Part shown: positions 12,101 through 26,075 of the stretch, piece by piece | Position numbering within the stretch: the stretch's first letter is position 1 | Layout of the letters: every line of letters begins with the position of its first letter | Source: Charina bottae | Taxonomy: Eukaryota > Chordata > Lepidosauria > Squamata > Charinaidae | DNA length: 64,000 nucleotides | Direction: 5' to 3' | Assembly (NCBI GenBank): GCA_023362775.1 | Contig: JALMGJ010000006.1 | Location: 3,074,001-3,138,000, forward strand | Program-made: the position numbers and the translations under genes | Notes under the pieces: generated by a model | The model's input: only the letters and a program-made list of their open reading frames with translations | What the model was told of the DNA's origin: nothing | Databases searched by the model: none

Positions 12101-15100
12101 CTTTGTGTCGTGCCCAGGACAGCAAAACGCGATAGCAGGAGAGACAAGTGCAATTGTTATAGAAATTAAATAAATAAATAAATAAATAGTCCTTAATATC
12201 AAACGCTCCCCTACAGGTAGTCCTCGTTTAGCGACCACAATTGAGACTGGCCACTTGGTCGTTAAGTGAAGCGGCCACTAAGCAAAACCCAATGAGTACC
12301 ATGGCTATTTGGTGGTTGCTCCACAGGGACCAAGAGGCATAAGAAATCAGCCCGGTTAGCTCCCCGCGTATCTCAAATTCAGCTGCCCAAACAACCCTTA
12401 CTAACCTACTTATTTGTACAGCACAAAGGATTTATAGGTACCCCTCATTTAGTGGCCACAATTGGGACTGGCCACTCGGTCAATAAGCGAAGCGGTCGCT
12501 AAGTGAAACCGCGACTGTGCTTACGATCTGACTTCAGCTTTCCTTTGCTTTACAGACCTGCGAAGGTCATAAATGTGAAGATTGGTCATAAAGTGACTTC
12601 TTCATCACCGCCGTAACTGCAAACAGTCACTAAGCGTGGACTAACTGTACTTGGTTGCACAACTGCAATCCACTGGTCTTTTATACCGACCCTGCTGCTT
12701 CTTGCAAATGGGCTCCAAGCATCATTCCAATCAGTCCCCTTTTTCAGTATCTGTCATCATTTCAATTACCCTTCTCCTGTGCTTTTTCTGTCTGCCCTTG
12801 AGGATATCCCAAACTCTCAGCATTCCCCACATGGTTAGTGTATTTATGAAAGTGGATGGATGAAAAGTGGATGAACAACTTGTTCTGGAGGAGCCAGAGT
12901 CAGTCCAGAACACAGGACATTTTCCACACCTCTCCTTTGTACCCAGTTTGGAGACCAAGGAAGACGACAGGAATCTTGATAATGCTAGATTCTTTTTTAA
13001 AGAGGATCCCACTTCTATTTCTCCTGATTGAATGTTCATAAAAGGCTCACCTGGCAATGGCCATGCCTATGTAGTAGGAGAGAGGCATGATGGAGAGTAA
13101 AGCCAGGGTGAACTTTGTCACGGGGCTGGTGTAGTAGTTGTGTTTATCGGCATAGCCCAACACAAGAGTCACAATGACCAACGGAAGGAGATCTGAGGGG
13201 ACAAGTTTAAGGAAAACACATCTGTAACTGTAGAAAGACTGAAGGCAAAAGGAGAAGGGGACGGCAGAGGATGAGATGGTTAGATAGCATCACCGATGTA
13301 ACGAACATGAATTTCAGTAAACTCCGGGAGGCAGTGGAGGACAGGAAGGCCTGGCGTGCTATGGTCCATGAGGTCACGAAGAGTTGGACACGACTAAACG
13401 ACTGAACAACAAACTGTACATTCAGTTTATCATGATGGCAGCACAGACCTGACCTAGTTGAGCTTGAAAAAGAAAGCAGGAGAGGATCTGGTTAGCACTC
13501 AGATGATAGACCGCTAGAAATCCATGGCTATAGACCAGAGCTTTCCAAACTATGTGTCGGGACACGTTAGTGTGTCGGCTGCAGTGTCTGCGTGTGTCGC
13601 GGCTGCTGCTGCCTCCGAGCCCTGCCAGGATTCCGTGCAGGTCCTAGTGCCTGCCTTGTGCCTGGCTGCCTCCAAACCTGCTGTGATTCCGCGCAGGTCC
13701 TAGTGCCTGCCTTGTGCCCGGCTGCCTCCAAACCTGCTGTGATTCCACGCAGGTCCTAGTGCCTGCCTTGTGCCCTGCTGTAAGAGTGTGTTGCGAAATG
13801 ATGCCCTGCTGTAAGAGTGTGTCGCAAAAAGATGCATGTCTAAAAAGTGTGTCACCAACATGAAAAGTTTGGAAAGCTCTACTATAGACTAACTTGGGAA
13901 GTTGGAAATACACCCCAGAAGAAGGCGACAGCAAGCCACTTCTGTACTGTTGACAGGGCAACTGCCTGGAGGTGTCTGTGAAGTCACCAGGTGTTGAGAA
14001 CTTTCTTGAAGGCCCAACAGCAGGTAACAACCTAATGCTACTTGGGGTAAATGAAAAGGAGAAGAAGGGAAAAACCATGGCGAGGGGGATGAGACCAGGC
14101 CAATGCCTGGGATGACCTTGGAGGAGGTACAACGAGGTCACAACAGCAAGCATTTGTCCACACAGTCCTCAGGAGTCGATTTTCCCTTTGTATCACAAGC
14201 CAGTCACGTTGTGGACATCAGCCAGAGAGCGGAAAGGCCACCGTGAGTCACGCTCAGCGTGCCCGAGGACCCGAGAGGTAGAGCTGGGTGTCACGGGAGC
14301 GCCTGCTCCACAGCTGACCCCCCACAGCCCTCAAAAGGATACTGACGGCGAAAACATTGATCCCATCTACAGCGTATTTATAATAATACGCATTGACGGC
14401 CCGGTAACAGCAAAGGACCACTTCCGCATCTAAGGGTACCTCAGTCTGGAGCAGAGAGGGGGGGAAAGAGAGAGAGTAAACCAGATTATGCTCATCACGG
14501 TATTTTGCAGTTCAGGCTTCTGTAATCTGGCACCCTCCAGAGCTGTTGGTCTGCCCGCTGGCTGAGGATGAAGGGAACTGTAGTCCAAGGAATTTGAAGG
14601 GCACCGCATTGGAAAAGGCCCTCTGTGGCCAATAATGTTCTGGAGACTCCAACTTAATTTTTGGTTCCATTATTGCCTTTTTTTGCAAATACTCAACGGG
14701 GAAAGGAAGGTGGACACAGCTTTAGTTGAGTGGCCAACAGCTACACCTATCGGCAAGGTTGGGGAACCAATTTTCATCCAGCTACAGGTAGTCCTTGCTT
14801 AACAACCACAATTGGGACCAGAATTTTGGTTGCTAAGTGAAGCGGTCATTAAGTGAATCTGACCCAATTTTATGACTTTTTGCAACGGTTGTTAAGTGAA
14901 TCACCACAGTCGTTAAGCGAACCACATGTTCGTTAAGCGAATCATGCAGTTCCTCATTGATTTTGCTTGCCGGAAGCCGGCTGGGAAGGTCGAAAATGGT
15001 GATCACATGACCGTGGGACGCTGCAACAGTTGTAAATGTGAACTGGTTGCCAAGCACCCGAATCGTGATCACATGACTGTGGGGATGCTGCAACGGTCGT

Positions 15101-18100
15101 AAGTGCAAGGACCGGTCGTAAGTCGGTTTTTCAGCACCGTCGTAAGTCCAAACCATCACTAAACGAATGGTCGTTAAGCGAGGACTACCTGTACAAAATG
15201 CAAAGAAAAGCACCAAACACGTTGGATTCATCTGTTCTTAAGGGCTACAAAAGGAAAGCTGCATATGGCCAGAGCCCGTGCATGATCATTTTTTAAAGAA
15301 AATGGTGAATTTTTGAGTCCCTGCCTATCTATCAACTTGCCAAATCTGATACGCATCGTGGGAGACAAAGAACTGCCCGACTTCCGACCAAGTTGCATTT
15401 TGGTGCAGACCCCCCTGGGCCCGTCTGCATGCGAGGCGAGCAGCGCCGGCAGAGTTTTGCCCAGCACTCAGCCCTGAAAGGCCCGGATCCCCCTCTGGCT
15501 TTCTCACCTTCCGCAGGCGCTGGATATGGACGCACTCCGGAGGAAGGAGCAAAACCGTGCTGATGGTGCGCAGGTTCATCTTGGCAACGGGGATGAAGAA
15601 GACGAGCAGCCAGCAGACAAAGCAAACCAGAGCGTGCGCGAGGACCAGAAGCGGGAAGCCGGTCAGGAGCCACATGAACGCGCTGATGCGTTGCTGGAAG
15701 GGTGGAAAAGAGGGAGCTACAGTCAGCGAGGCGGGGCTCCCCGCTGGGCAGAAATGCGCTTTGCAGGAGCAGGGCTTGAAATCATGGGTGGCTTTCAAAC
15801 AACCATTCATTCATCAAATTTACAGGTAGTCCTCACCTAATGATAATTGGGACTGGAATTTTGGTTGCTAAGTGAAGCAGTCATTAAGTGAATCTGACCC
15901 GATTTCATGACCTTTTTTGCGGCGGTCGTTCACTGCAACCATTAAGCGAACCATGTGGTCGTTAAGCGAATCATGCAGTTCCCCATTGATTTTGCTTGCC
16001 GGAAGCCGGCTGGGAAGGTTGAAAATGGTGATCACATGACACTGGAATGCTGCAATGGTCGTAAATGCGAACCGGTTGCCAAGCACCCAAATCATGATCA
16101 CATGACCGTGGGGACGCTGCAACGGTCATAAGTGCAAAGTCAGTTTTTCAGCACCGTCATAAGTCTGAACTGTCATTAAACAAATGGTTGTTAAGCAAGG
16201 ACTACCGTATATGGCCACCCATCTCACAAGAAGTGACTCTGGGCGGTATACAGCAAAAAACAGTAAACAATAAAAATGTCAGAGTCATCTTAAAAAGTTT
16301 TTAAAAAGCATAAAAGACACACGAGATTAGATCAGCAAGGGAGCCACCTCAAGATCGCACCAGTCCCCTGATGACAGAGCCAGGTCTTGAGGGACTTCTG
16401 GGAAATAAGCAGGGATGGAGATGGCCTCTCTTTGGGGGGGAGAATATCCTGGTGTTCCCTCACCTTTCCGTCAGGAGCCCAAGGAGGGTTACGTCTCCCC
16501 ACAACCGCCTGGTGAGGTGGGCTGGGCTGAGACAGAGACCGGCTCCAAGTCACCCAGGGAGTTTCCGCGGCTGACGGCAGACTTCGATTGGGGTCTCCCT
16601 CATTTTGTCAGCGGGCCTGGGGACCCCAAGTCGGTTCACAGCCCATCAAGTGGTTAGTTTGAGTGCGCCTGTTGCCGCCAGGGTGGGGTGGGGGTTTATT
16701 GGTTTTTTGTATTACGGATTTTAATTTTGTAAGCCGCCCGGAGTCGCCGTGTGTGAGTTGGGCGGCTATATAAATTTGTTAAATAAATAAATAAATAAAT
16801 AAATAAACCCTAGTGCAATTTCTTCACCATTACCCCAAACTGGCTTTCTCCTTTGCTTGATACCAATCCTACATCATTGCATTTTTTAAAAGATGCCAAG
16901 TAGAGGTTGTAAACAAGAACAGAGTAAGGGGAAGGGATAGACCTCCAGCTACTAAATCTTGGCCGTTGCTATTGTTTCTTCAGGACTCCCCGTCCATACC
17001 CAAACAAAGTTTCTAGTCCTCAAGACCTCAGAGGAAAGCCTGGGAAGTTATGGGTCCTGTGCCCAGGGGCTGTTCAGTGTGTGCCCCCCTCCTGTGGTCG
17101 CTCACAACTGGCCTTTCTCCACGAGGGTGCCTCTCCTCTCCCGCTGGATGACCAGTTTCCCTTCCCTCCTTTCCTGCTTGTATTAAATGAGTTGTTTTTA
17201 TTGCGTGTTTCCTATTTGCTTACATTTATTTTAGAGCTGTAAACTAAGCCACTTTGCAGTCACCTTCTGCAAACTGCTTTGAGAGACTTCTAGATAGGAA
17301 GGGGCATAAAAGAGGTTAAAATAAATCAAGACGATGGACCCCTTAGGAAGCCTTTCTTCAGGATGAAAGAACTGGATCCCGGTCTGGGCTGTTGAGTGCA
17401 GCCCTGCTGATCTCCAAGGCCTCGTCTGGAGATGGCACCGGCTGAATTATTTATTTATTAACTTATTATTATTATTTAAATTTATCCCCGCCCATCTCCC
17501 CGAATAGGGGAATTATGGATGCTTATGGCATCCAGCAGGAGAAGTACGGACGTGTCTGGACTTCTACCTTGAACCCGGATCTCCCGTCTGGTTGGGATGT
17601 GGTGGGGGAGATGAGAAGAGGGTACTAGCACTAGACCCCCAGATGCATTTGGATGGGCTGGGGAATTTCAAGACCTGCCATTCCAAGGCATCGGAGCAAT
17701 GTTTATTTATTTATTAAATTTTCGAGGTTGAGAAACACTGCAATGGAGAGTGCCATGTCGGGGAAGGCTACGTTACCCTGTTAAAAGCCTGAAGGTGGCA
17801 GCTTATCCCACCTGCCAAGAAAGGAGCCACGAAGATCCTTGGAATGAGCATGGGAGCACCGGCACTTCTTGGAAGGATTCGGGAAAACACCCTCGCGTCT
17901 TACCTAGCAGCGTGAAGACGGGGGCAGCCAAGGCCCCCCGCCCTTACCCAGTAAGCTGAGCTGCCCGTCTTGCTCGAGTCCTGCTGGGCGAGCAAGGGGG
18001 CGGTCTCCTTCACCTCGTTCACCTCGGGGATGGTGCGGTTCTTGCTGAACTTCATCGGGCAATCTCGACGGTATGTTTTCGTCTGGAAGATGGGGAGAGG

Positions 18101-21100
18101 AACCGATCTGAACACTGCCTCCGAAATTGGGGCTACCTGATCTGGAGTGGGGGACCACCAGATGAAAGCCATGGGCCACTGTTCTCCGTACCTCTTTCCT
18201 GCCATCTCCAGATCTGGTAGTCCTAACATAAATGCATCTTGGAATAAGCGTGATTCCAGCTTTCCCGTCAGCACAGGTGAAGGTCCTGCTGACTGGGGAA
18301 TTCTGGGATCTGGGGAGACCCATCCACCAGGCTGGGGAAAGATGCCTCAGCCAGACCAGAATGCTTCCTCCTCCAGGCTGACACACCTCTCTGGCTCTTA
18401 CCTTCTGAATTACTTTCCCGAAAGGCCAAATAAAGTATCCAGCAAGTTTCAGGCACAGCTTTCCTAAAAGAAGGAAGATGATTGAAGAGAAAGACGGGAG
18501 AAATTTCTCTCTGGATGGACAGTCAGCACGCACACACATGCACGTGTACAGCCACATGCACCTCCGTGTTCCTCTTGCCTCCTGCCCCATGAAGCCCAGA
18601 TCCCCTTTCTCCAGGGATATCTGGCATCAACATCCTCACCATATGGAGTTCCCAGCACGGTGAGGAACATCAGAAGGGAGACCAAGACGTAGAGCAATGA
18701 GAGCCACCATCCAAAGAGGAGGAGGTAGAAGACGTTGCCACAGGTCAGCATGGAACCTGGAGAAGGCACAACCACAGAGGAAGGCCACAAGTCAACCGTT
18801 GGCTCCACCTGTCCTTCAAACTTGGGAGCTTTGACAGTCTTGTGGAATGGAGACCCAAGCACATCCTGGAAGGACTGGGTGGATTACAATTTTCAGGAAG
18901 GGGGGGGACGCAATCCCACAAAAGAGGCAGCTATTACTTTGGAAAAGTCAGATCCTCTGTCGTATGAGTGTTGGTCTTTACTTCTAGGTTTGTGCCAGTG
19001 CAGCTTCATGACACGAGTAGTAGATCTTCAATAAAACGAAAAGTGGCCAACTTTTTACAAGACAACCAAATATTGGGAATTGTCTATATGGGCGCCCATG
19101 ACGTTTCTGGGACATCACATCATGGCGCCCACTTCTCAGCTCTTTGGCAGCTACCTAAAACTGAAAATAATTCCTTCCGAGCATGATTCTTGGATGGCTT
19201 TCAAAGGGGACTGGAGAAAATCATGGAGAACAGGTCAATCAAGGGCTATCAGTCTTGAAGACTCTGCGTTACCTTCAGGGTGGGGGCACTGTGCCCCCCC
19301 AGTACCATTTGAGGGGGGGAAAGGCAGGAGGAGGATATGATTCTTCCTCCTGCTTGTGAGAATCCAGAGGCATCTGGTTGGCTGCTGTGAGAAATTAAGT
19401 GCTGGATTAAGATGGGCCTTGGCTGATCCAGCAGGGCTGTCCCGATGGCGTAGCCCTACAAGAGCAGCGGAAGGTGGCTTGCGATTTACCTGTGGGGCTT
19501 TTGATTACAGTCAAGTCCGAGTAGAGCTCTTTGACGATCTCTGACCGATCCTCCCAAGGTCGAGCCGTGACGTGACTCTTCCATTTCTTAAAGCCAAACT
19601 GTATGAAGAAGCATGAAAATGTACGTTGAGACTGAAAAGGTAAAGGTTTCCCCTGCACAGTCGTGTCCGACCCTAGGGGCCAGTGCTCATCTCTGTTTGT
19701 TAGCCGAAGAGCCAGCGTTGTCCGAAGACGCTTCCACGGTCATGTGGCTGCATGACGTGCGCGGAACGCTGTTACCTACCCACCGAAGTAGTACCTATTC
19801 ATCTACTTGCATTTGCATGCTTTCGAATTGCTAGGTTGGCAAGAGCTGGGGCGAGTGCGGGAGCTCACTCCATCACGTGGGGCTAGGGACTCGAACCTCC
19901 GAACTTGCGATCTTCCGGCCGACAAGCCTGGAGCAGATTTTTTTTCTTACTTTTTGCTCATGGATGCATATTACATTATTCTGGGATGTTGGGTTATGTA
20001 ATATTCCACAATATTACATGCCCCATCCAAGGCCTTTGGTGAGGGGGGGTTAAGACCTTCAGTTTTGCCCTAGCACAATCTGTTGTTCTCACCATCTTTT
20101 ATTTATTTGTATTTGTATTATTATCATTATTATTTTAAACCTGGTTATTTTTGTATTTTCCTTGTTGTGAAAAGCCCAGAGTCATTGCGAGTCGGGCGGT
20201 ATATAACTTTGATTAATAAATAAAGGAAAACAAAGGCTACCTGGAACCAGAAATCCCATTATTTTTATGCTATTTAAAATTGTGGGACCGGTAGATGTAC
20301 AAGTTACGTTAAAGTCATTATAGCACAACTCTTGAAAGCAGAAGGAACCTTTAAATAGATAGATTGCTAAAAGAAAATGCAAGAATGTTGTAAAGTTAAC
20401 TTAGCCCCCGAGAGGCCAGCAGGAATTCAATTATGCTAAGCTTATATAAAAGTGGTATTATCAATGTTCGGAATGATGTATTTCAGGCAGGCTGCAGACG
20501 TGGGTGTTCTCTACGTTAGTTATGATTGTGCTTCTGTCTGTATTTACTGTACCTGTTTAGAAAAAGGTCTAATTATTAAAGGCTTAAACTGGGAAAAGAG
20601 TTGCTCTGTCTCGCAACTGTGGTTCTGGAGGAACATTAAGGCAGCTTTCGAAGACTCTTGAGTAAGAGTTTTGGGCAATTAAAATGTTCCCTCTGGAACA
20701 TTCTTCCCCCGGAGGTGGGACAGGCCCCCTTGCTCCTGGACTTCCGAAAAAATGTGAAAACCTGGTTCTGTCATCATGCTTGGAACGGTAGGGGGAATAG
20801 TCATTCCTGCGGATGGCTAGTACTGTAGAATGGAGCGAGAATGACCCTTACGCTCACCGACTGACAGAGAACATCTAGCCATCTAGATTTTATCTCATTT
20901 ATATTTTATTGTTATTTGTATTTGTATTTTTATATTTATTGTGCTTGTGATCTATTTTGAATTTTAATTGTGATTTTATTGTAAACCGCCCAGAGTTCCC
21001 TTTTGGGGGGAGATGGGCAGTGATAGAAATTTAATAAATAATAATATTAATAATTAAAATGCTTTAATGCAATTGCCTTTCTGGCCCAGTGCATGCTCAG

Positions 21101-24100
21101 ACAGCTCTCCATAAAACGATATTGCACGGCCATTGCTTAATGGAAAGAAACAAAATGGAAAGAAACAAAAATAGAAGTGGTGTGAGGAAGCCCAAGGAGG
21201 TTAAAAACAAGACTAATACGTGGATTACCACGAAATAGCTTGTTGGAAGGAGGGCAAGCATCCAGGAGAAACCCTGCCTATCAAGACTTGTAAATAGGTG
21301 TCCATCTTAGAGAAACCGCTTCTCTAAAGAAATGCAGCTGTAACAGGTGAACGTGTTTCTTCTCTAACCAGAATTCAGACTGTCTCCAGGAATGGTCTGA
21401 AGGCACCTCCTACAGCTGCCTGGCCACCTAATCCGTGCCTGGATGGGAGACCACCTGGAGATCTTCGCAGTGACATCAGAAGCTCTTCCAGGAGAACTTG
21501 GAGAATGTGCAGTAATGGCAAAATTAGCAGCATATATTCACAACAGAAGCCTAACCAAATGTAAGCAAGAATGGTTTCCATACCTACTACATACTATGCA
21601 GCAAGGGAAATAAAAGTATCTGGAGTATGGTTTTTAAGGAGAAAAAGAATTGACTAAAGAATTGAAATCAGGGACACACAAAAACAATTTTCAAATGCCT
21701 ATAAATATTGCATGTTAGTCGGAGTATAATAAAGGGGAGATTAGAAGTCAATATTTATCTATAATAGTTTTAGTATTCTTTTTCTTCTTTTTTGTCTTCT
21801 TAAACAACAAATAACTGAGATTTCGGCACTTAGCTCAGAGATTTAAATTCTTACACTGTTAAAACTATTTAATGTAATTCAACGTTTTCCATGGTTAATT
21901 TCCAATCCAAGGTACACTAACTGTAATCTTGGTGATTCCTTTGTCCACTTAGAGGTATTATATTTCTCTACTGAATATTTTTTTCTTCTTTTGCTTGTTT
22001 GTTCGCTCTGTGCTTTTCTTATAAAAAATGATTATTTTTTTTAAAAGGAGAGACTAGAATATACAGTACCACAAATGCAACTTCCCCACCCCCCACCCCA
22101 AGATTTCTGCCTGCTCCACAAAGTACGGAGTGAGACACATCTGCCCATCTGTACCCGGAAGTAAAGGAAACCTTATTATAGGCAGCTGCTTTTTTTGGCA
22201 GCCATTCCTTAGTCCCCGCTCCCTTTCATCCTGATCTCCCTTCCCCCTACCCCCTTTTCAGCCACAGGGGCTGGCGAGCGCAGATACAGGGTCTTCCTTT
22301 CCCCAAGTGACAACCGCTAAGATGGCAAATGTGCCCGCCTGGCCACCTGCCATCTCCAAGCTCCGCTCTTCATCCTCCCCAACCCATGGAGATATTTGCA
22401 GGCCAACCTTGTAATTGTTGGAAAGCCTGTGGGCTTCCACCTCGTTCTCGGCGGTCAGCGTCATCTTCAGCAGGCACCCGTCACACGTCTGCACCTCCTC
22501 GGAGTGATGCAGGCAGCAGCCTGGACTGGAAAACACTAGGTAGAGAGCAGACGGGGGCTAGGGGCTGGTGGGGTATTTTGTCGCAAAGGGCCCAGCACCC
22601 AATACTTTTCAGCAAGGAATGGCAGGAAGCTTGCTAAACCACGGTTTAATCTGTTGGCCTTTTGGATTTTCACCACAGCAAACCATAAAGTCTTAGGATC
22701 AACTATCAACAGTAAAGGAAGCATCAGTCAACAAATACGCTGCAGACTAGCACTTGGTAGAGCAGCCATGAAGGCCTTGGAAAAGATCTTTAGATGCCGG
22801 GACGTTCTCTACCTACAAAGATCAGAATAGTACAAGCCATGGGATTTCCTGCGACACTCTATGGAAGCGAAAGTTGGACTTTGAAGAAGCAGGATAGGAA
22901 GAGTATTGATGCTTTTGAACTCTGGTGTTGGAGAAGACGCCTGAGAAGACCGTGGACAGCCAAGAAAACAAACAAGTGGATTATCAACGAAATCAACCCC
23001 GAATTCTCACTCAAGGTGCAAATGACCAGGCTCAAATTATCCTACTTCGGACACATGATGTGAAGGCCCAGCTCTCTGGAGAAGATGCTGGGAAGGTGGA
23101 AGGAAAGAGAAGAAGAGGACCACCAGCAGCAAGGGGGAGGGACTCAGTGACAGTGGCGATGGGGGCACCGTTGGAAGACCTGAAGGACCAGGTTAGGGAC
23201 AGATCACTCTGAAGCAAATCTATCTATGTAACCCGCCCAGAGTCCCTTGTATGGGAGATGGGTGGGGAATAAATTTGAAAAATAAATAAATAAATAAATC
23301 TATGTGGTCGCTAAGAGCCAACACTGACTTGATAGCACATAATCATCATAATTAAACCATCAACTAATTACAGCAGTTGGGTTCACACAACATGCTAGGA
23401 TGGAAATGTGCATTAGAATATATGTTAATTTTGTTAGATTTTGAATTGGGGGCTGCCTAGAGTCCTTTGGGATTGAGGCAGTCAGTACATCTTAGACAAA
23501 AACGAATACAATATGGTTGCCCGGTTATGACACAGGGTGGTGTGTGAATGCGGCAGTTAGATCTGGGGGAAGAGGGCACAGCTAGGGCAAATCATGGGTA
23601 GTCATGGGTGCTATAAGATCAGCACATGTGACACCTCTGCTGCGTGAGCTGCATTGAGTGCCAGTCTGCTTCCGGGTCCAATTCAAGGTGTTGGTCATCA
23701 CCTTTAAAGCCCTACATGGCATGGGACCAGGGTACCTGAGGGACCGTCTCATCCCCATATCATCGACCCACCCCACCCAATCATTCAGGGAGGGCTTGCT
23801 ACGGACCCCATCGATAAGGGAATTTCATCTAGTGGGGTCCAGGAGGCGTGCCTTCTCTGCGATAGCACCTGCCCTGTGGAATAACCTGCCCCCAGAGGTG
23901 AGGCGGGCACCCTCGCTCCTGGCCTTCAGGAAGTCTTTAAAGACCTGGTTCTGCCGCCTTGCTTGGAACGAAGGAAATAATAGATCCTCCTGGGGGTGGT
24001 TAGCTTAGTAATACCCACCTTTTAAGAACTCACCATCTTTGGATTTTTCTATTTATTATTATAGTGGATTTTAGATGTATAGGTTTTAATTGTTTTTATA

Positions 24101-26039
24101 ATATTATTGTAAACCGCCCAGAGTCTACTGTTGTAGAGATGGGCGGTGATAAATCCAAATAATAAATAAGTAAAATAAAATAAATAAATAGGAGAGCCAT
24201 GGTTACTCCCTCCCATGGCCTCTGAGCACTTCAGAGATGACTCTGGTGAATAAAATAAGCCAGCAGCTGCAACCAGGTCAAAAGGGAGCAGAAAATATTG
24301 ACCAGATATGGAGGGGGAGGAGGAGGAGCAAGAGCTGTTCGCACCAGTGCTGGTCTCTCCGAAGGCCGCCTCCTCCCAACCCACCCACCCCTCCCATCTC
24401 CTCGGATGTACTCACAGAACGGAGCGTTGGAAGGGCTCTTGGAGATCAGCTAGCTCAACCCTCTTTCCAGACATCTATCTCATGGAGACCGAGGAGGTCT
24501 CCTCAGCCACCGTGCCCTGGACTTGGAGCACCCGCTCGGCAAAGGTGGCCTCCTCCCTCTTCTGTCCGCTAGCCTTTCATCGGATGGGGGTTCAGGTCCT
24601 AAATGACTGCATTCTTCCTAAAGTGGATTTGACTGCTGTGGCTGATTTTATTTGTAAGGCTGGTCTGCATTATAAAGCTCCCTTGTTTTCATGGTTCTAA
24701 TACGTTACAGTATGGTACGGTTATCCAACTGTTCTAATTACTGTTTTAATTCAGCATTCCGGGATTCCCAGCATTATGGGATATGTGATCCCCACACATC
24801 TGGAAACGGGGGACATGTTTTAACTTTTGCTAGCCAGCTCCTTGCAAAGGCAAGACAGGATATAAAGTCTCGAGGGACGTAGGAAGATGTAGAGGGTGAA
24901 GCTTGGGTTGATTTTTCCCCTTGCTGGACTATCAAAAGTTGGGCACTATAGGCTTGTAGGACTCGCCAAGGCAGCTGATGGACTCCAATTTCAGGGCTAA
25001 GAATCATTAACACTGATGCATACACAGCTGGCTGGGTTCACACAATACACTTAAGCCTTACCTCACTTTAACAAAACACCATTCCTTTGCTCAAAGAGTA
25101 AGACCGATCGTAGCAACCTGAAGATCGGCTAGCTAGCCCAATGGCTGGGTTCCCACAACTCACTCAACCACAAACTTCCCCCTCTGGTTTTAGCTAGCCT
25201 AGCATGTTTGGCCAACCCAGACAACTGACTTGCAGAAAGCTCTCTTCCGCCACTTTTACTGAGCCCAGGGCTTGCAATGTGTCCAATGCCCTTGGCCGCC
25301 TGACCCCTTCCTCGCTGCCGTATTTCTTGGCAAAGAAGAGGAGACCAACAGCCCGACAGGCACTGTTGACTCAACGTGAGATGCAGGACCTGAATCTCTT
25401 TCCTCTTGTGATGCCCCCAAAGGGAGCATCTCCCACAGCTTTGACCCTTTACCTGGCAGTATCCTGGGCGTCAGGATCCCGTGGCCTGGGTGGTGGGACT
25501 CCGAAGGCATGTCCCCTGGGTCTCCATGTATGTTGTTAATGGCAGCACAGTGTCTGTCGCAGAGAGATCCTCTCCGGTGAGGGTCACTCTTGTGTTCCAA
25601 TTCTTTGGGGAAATCTGAAAAGCAAGCGGAACCGTCGGTCCTTAAGGGTGACCAATGACTCTTTAAGGTGTCCCGTGATTTCTTTCTGAAAGGCAAGTTA
25701 AGAGTCTAGCACCGCCAACCTTTGGAATTTCACACAGTCCTGTGATGTAGAGAATATGCCTTTGCGCGCTTTCACCGTGATAAAAAATAAACCATGTTGC
25801 ACGCATTTCCAAGATTCCCAAGGGGCAGCGAGAGATACTGGCACATTTGTCACACAAGATTTGGGTTGAAGTTGCTTAAGGAAACATCATTGATCTTTCT
25901 CCAATTCAGGTGAAGTTGGGTGCTATTGCTAGCCTAACTTACAGGTCTGTGGTATGGATCAGAACAACCATATCAGCTTCAAATATCCTGGAAAAAGGAG
26001 TGGGTAGGTCTTTTCAACCGGGGCTGTATCATCATCATT

Positions 26040-26075
<36 letters not shown>

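Noticed and set aside
22794..23063. 89-codon open frame with conserved motifs
   Set aside because: It is a LINE reverse-transcriptase fragment with a frameshift, not a host gene.
24308..24700. 130-codon plus-strand open frame with an acidic start
   Set aside because: No recognisable domain or splice partners; it lies within a cax1 intron.
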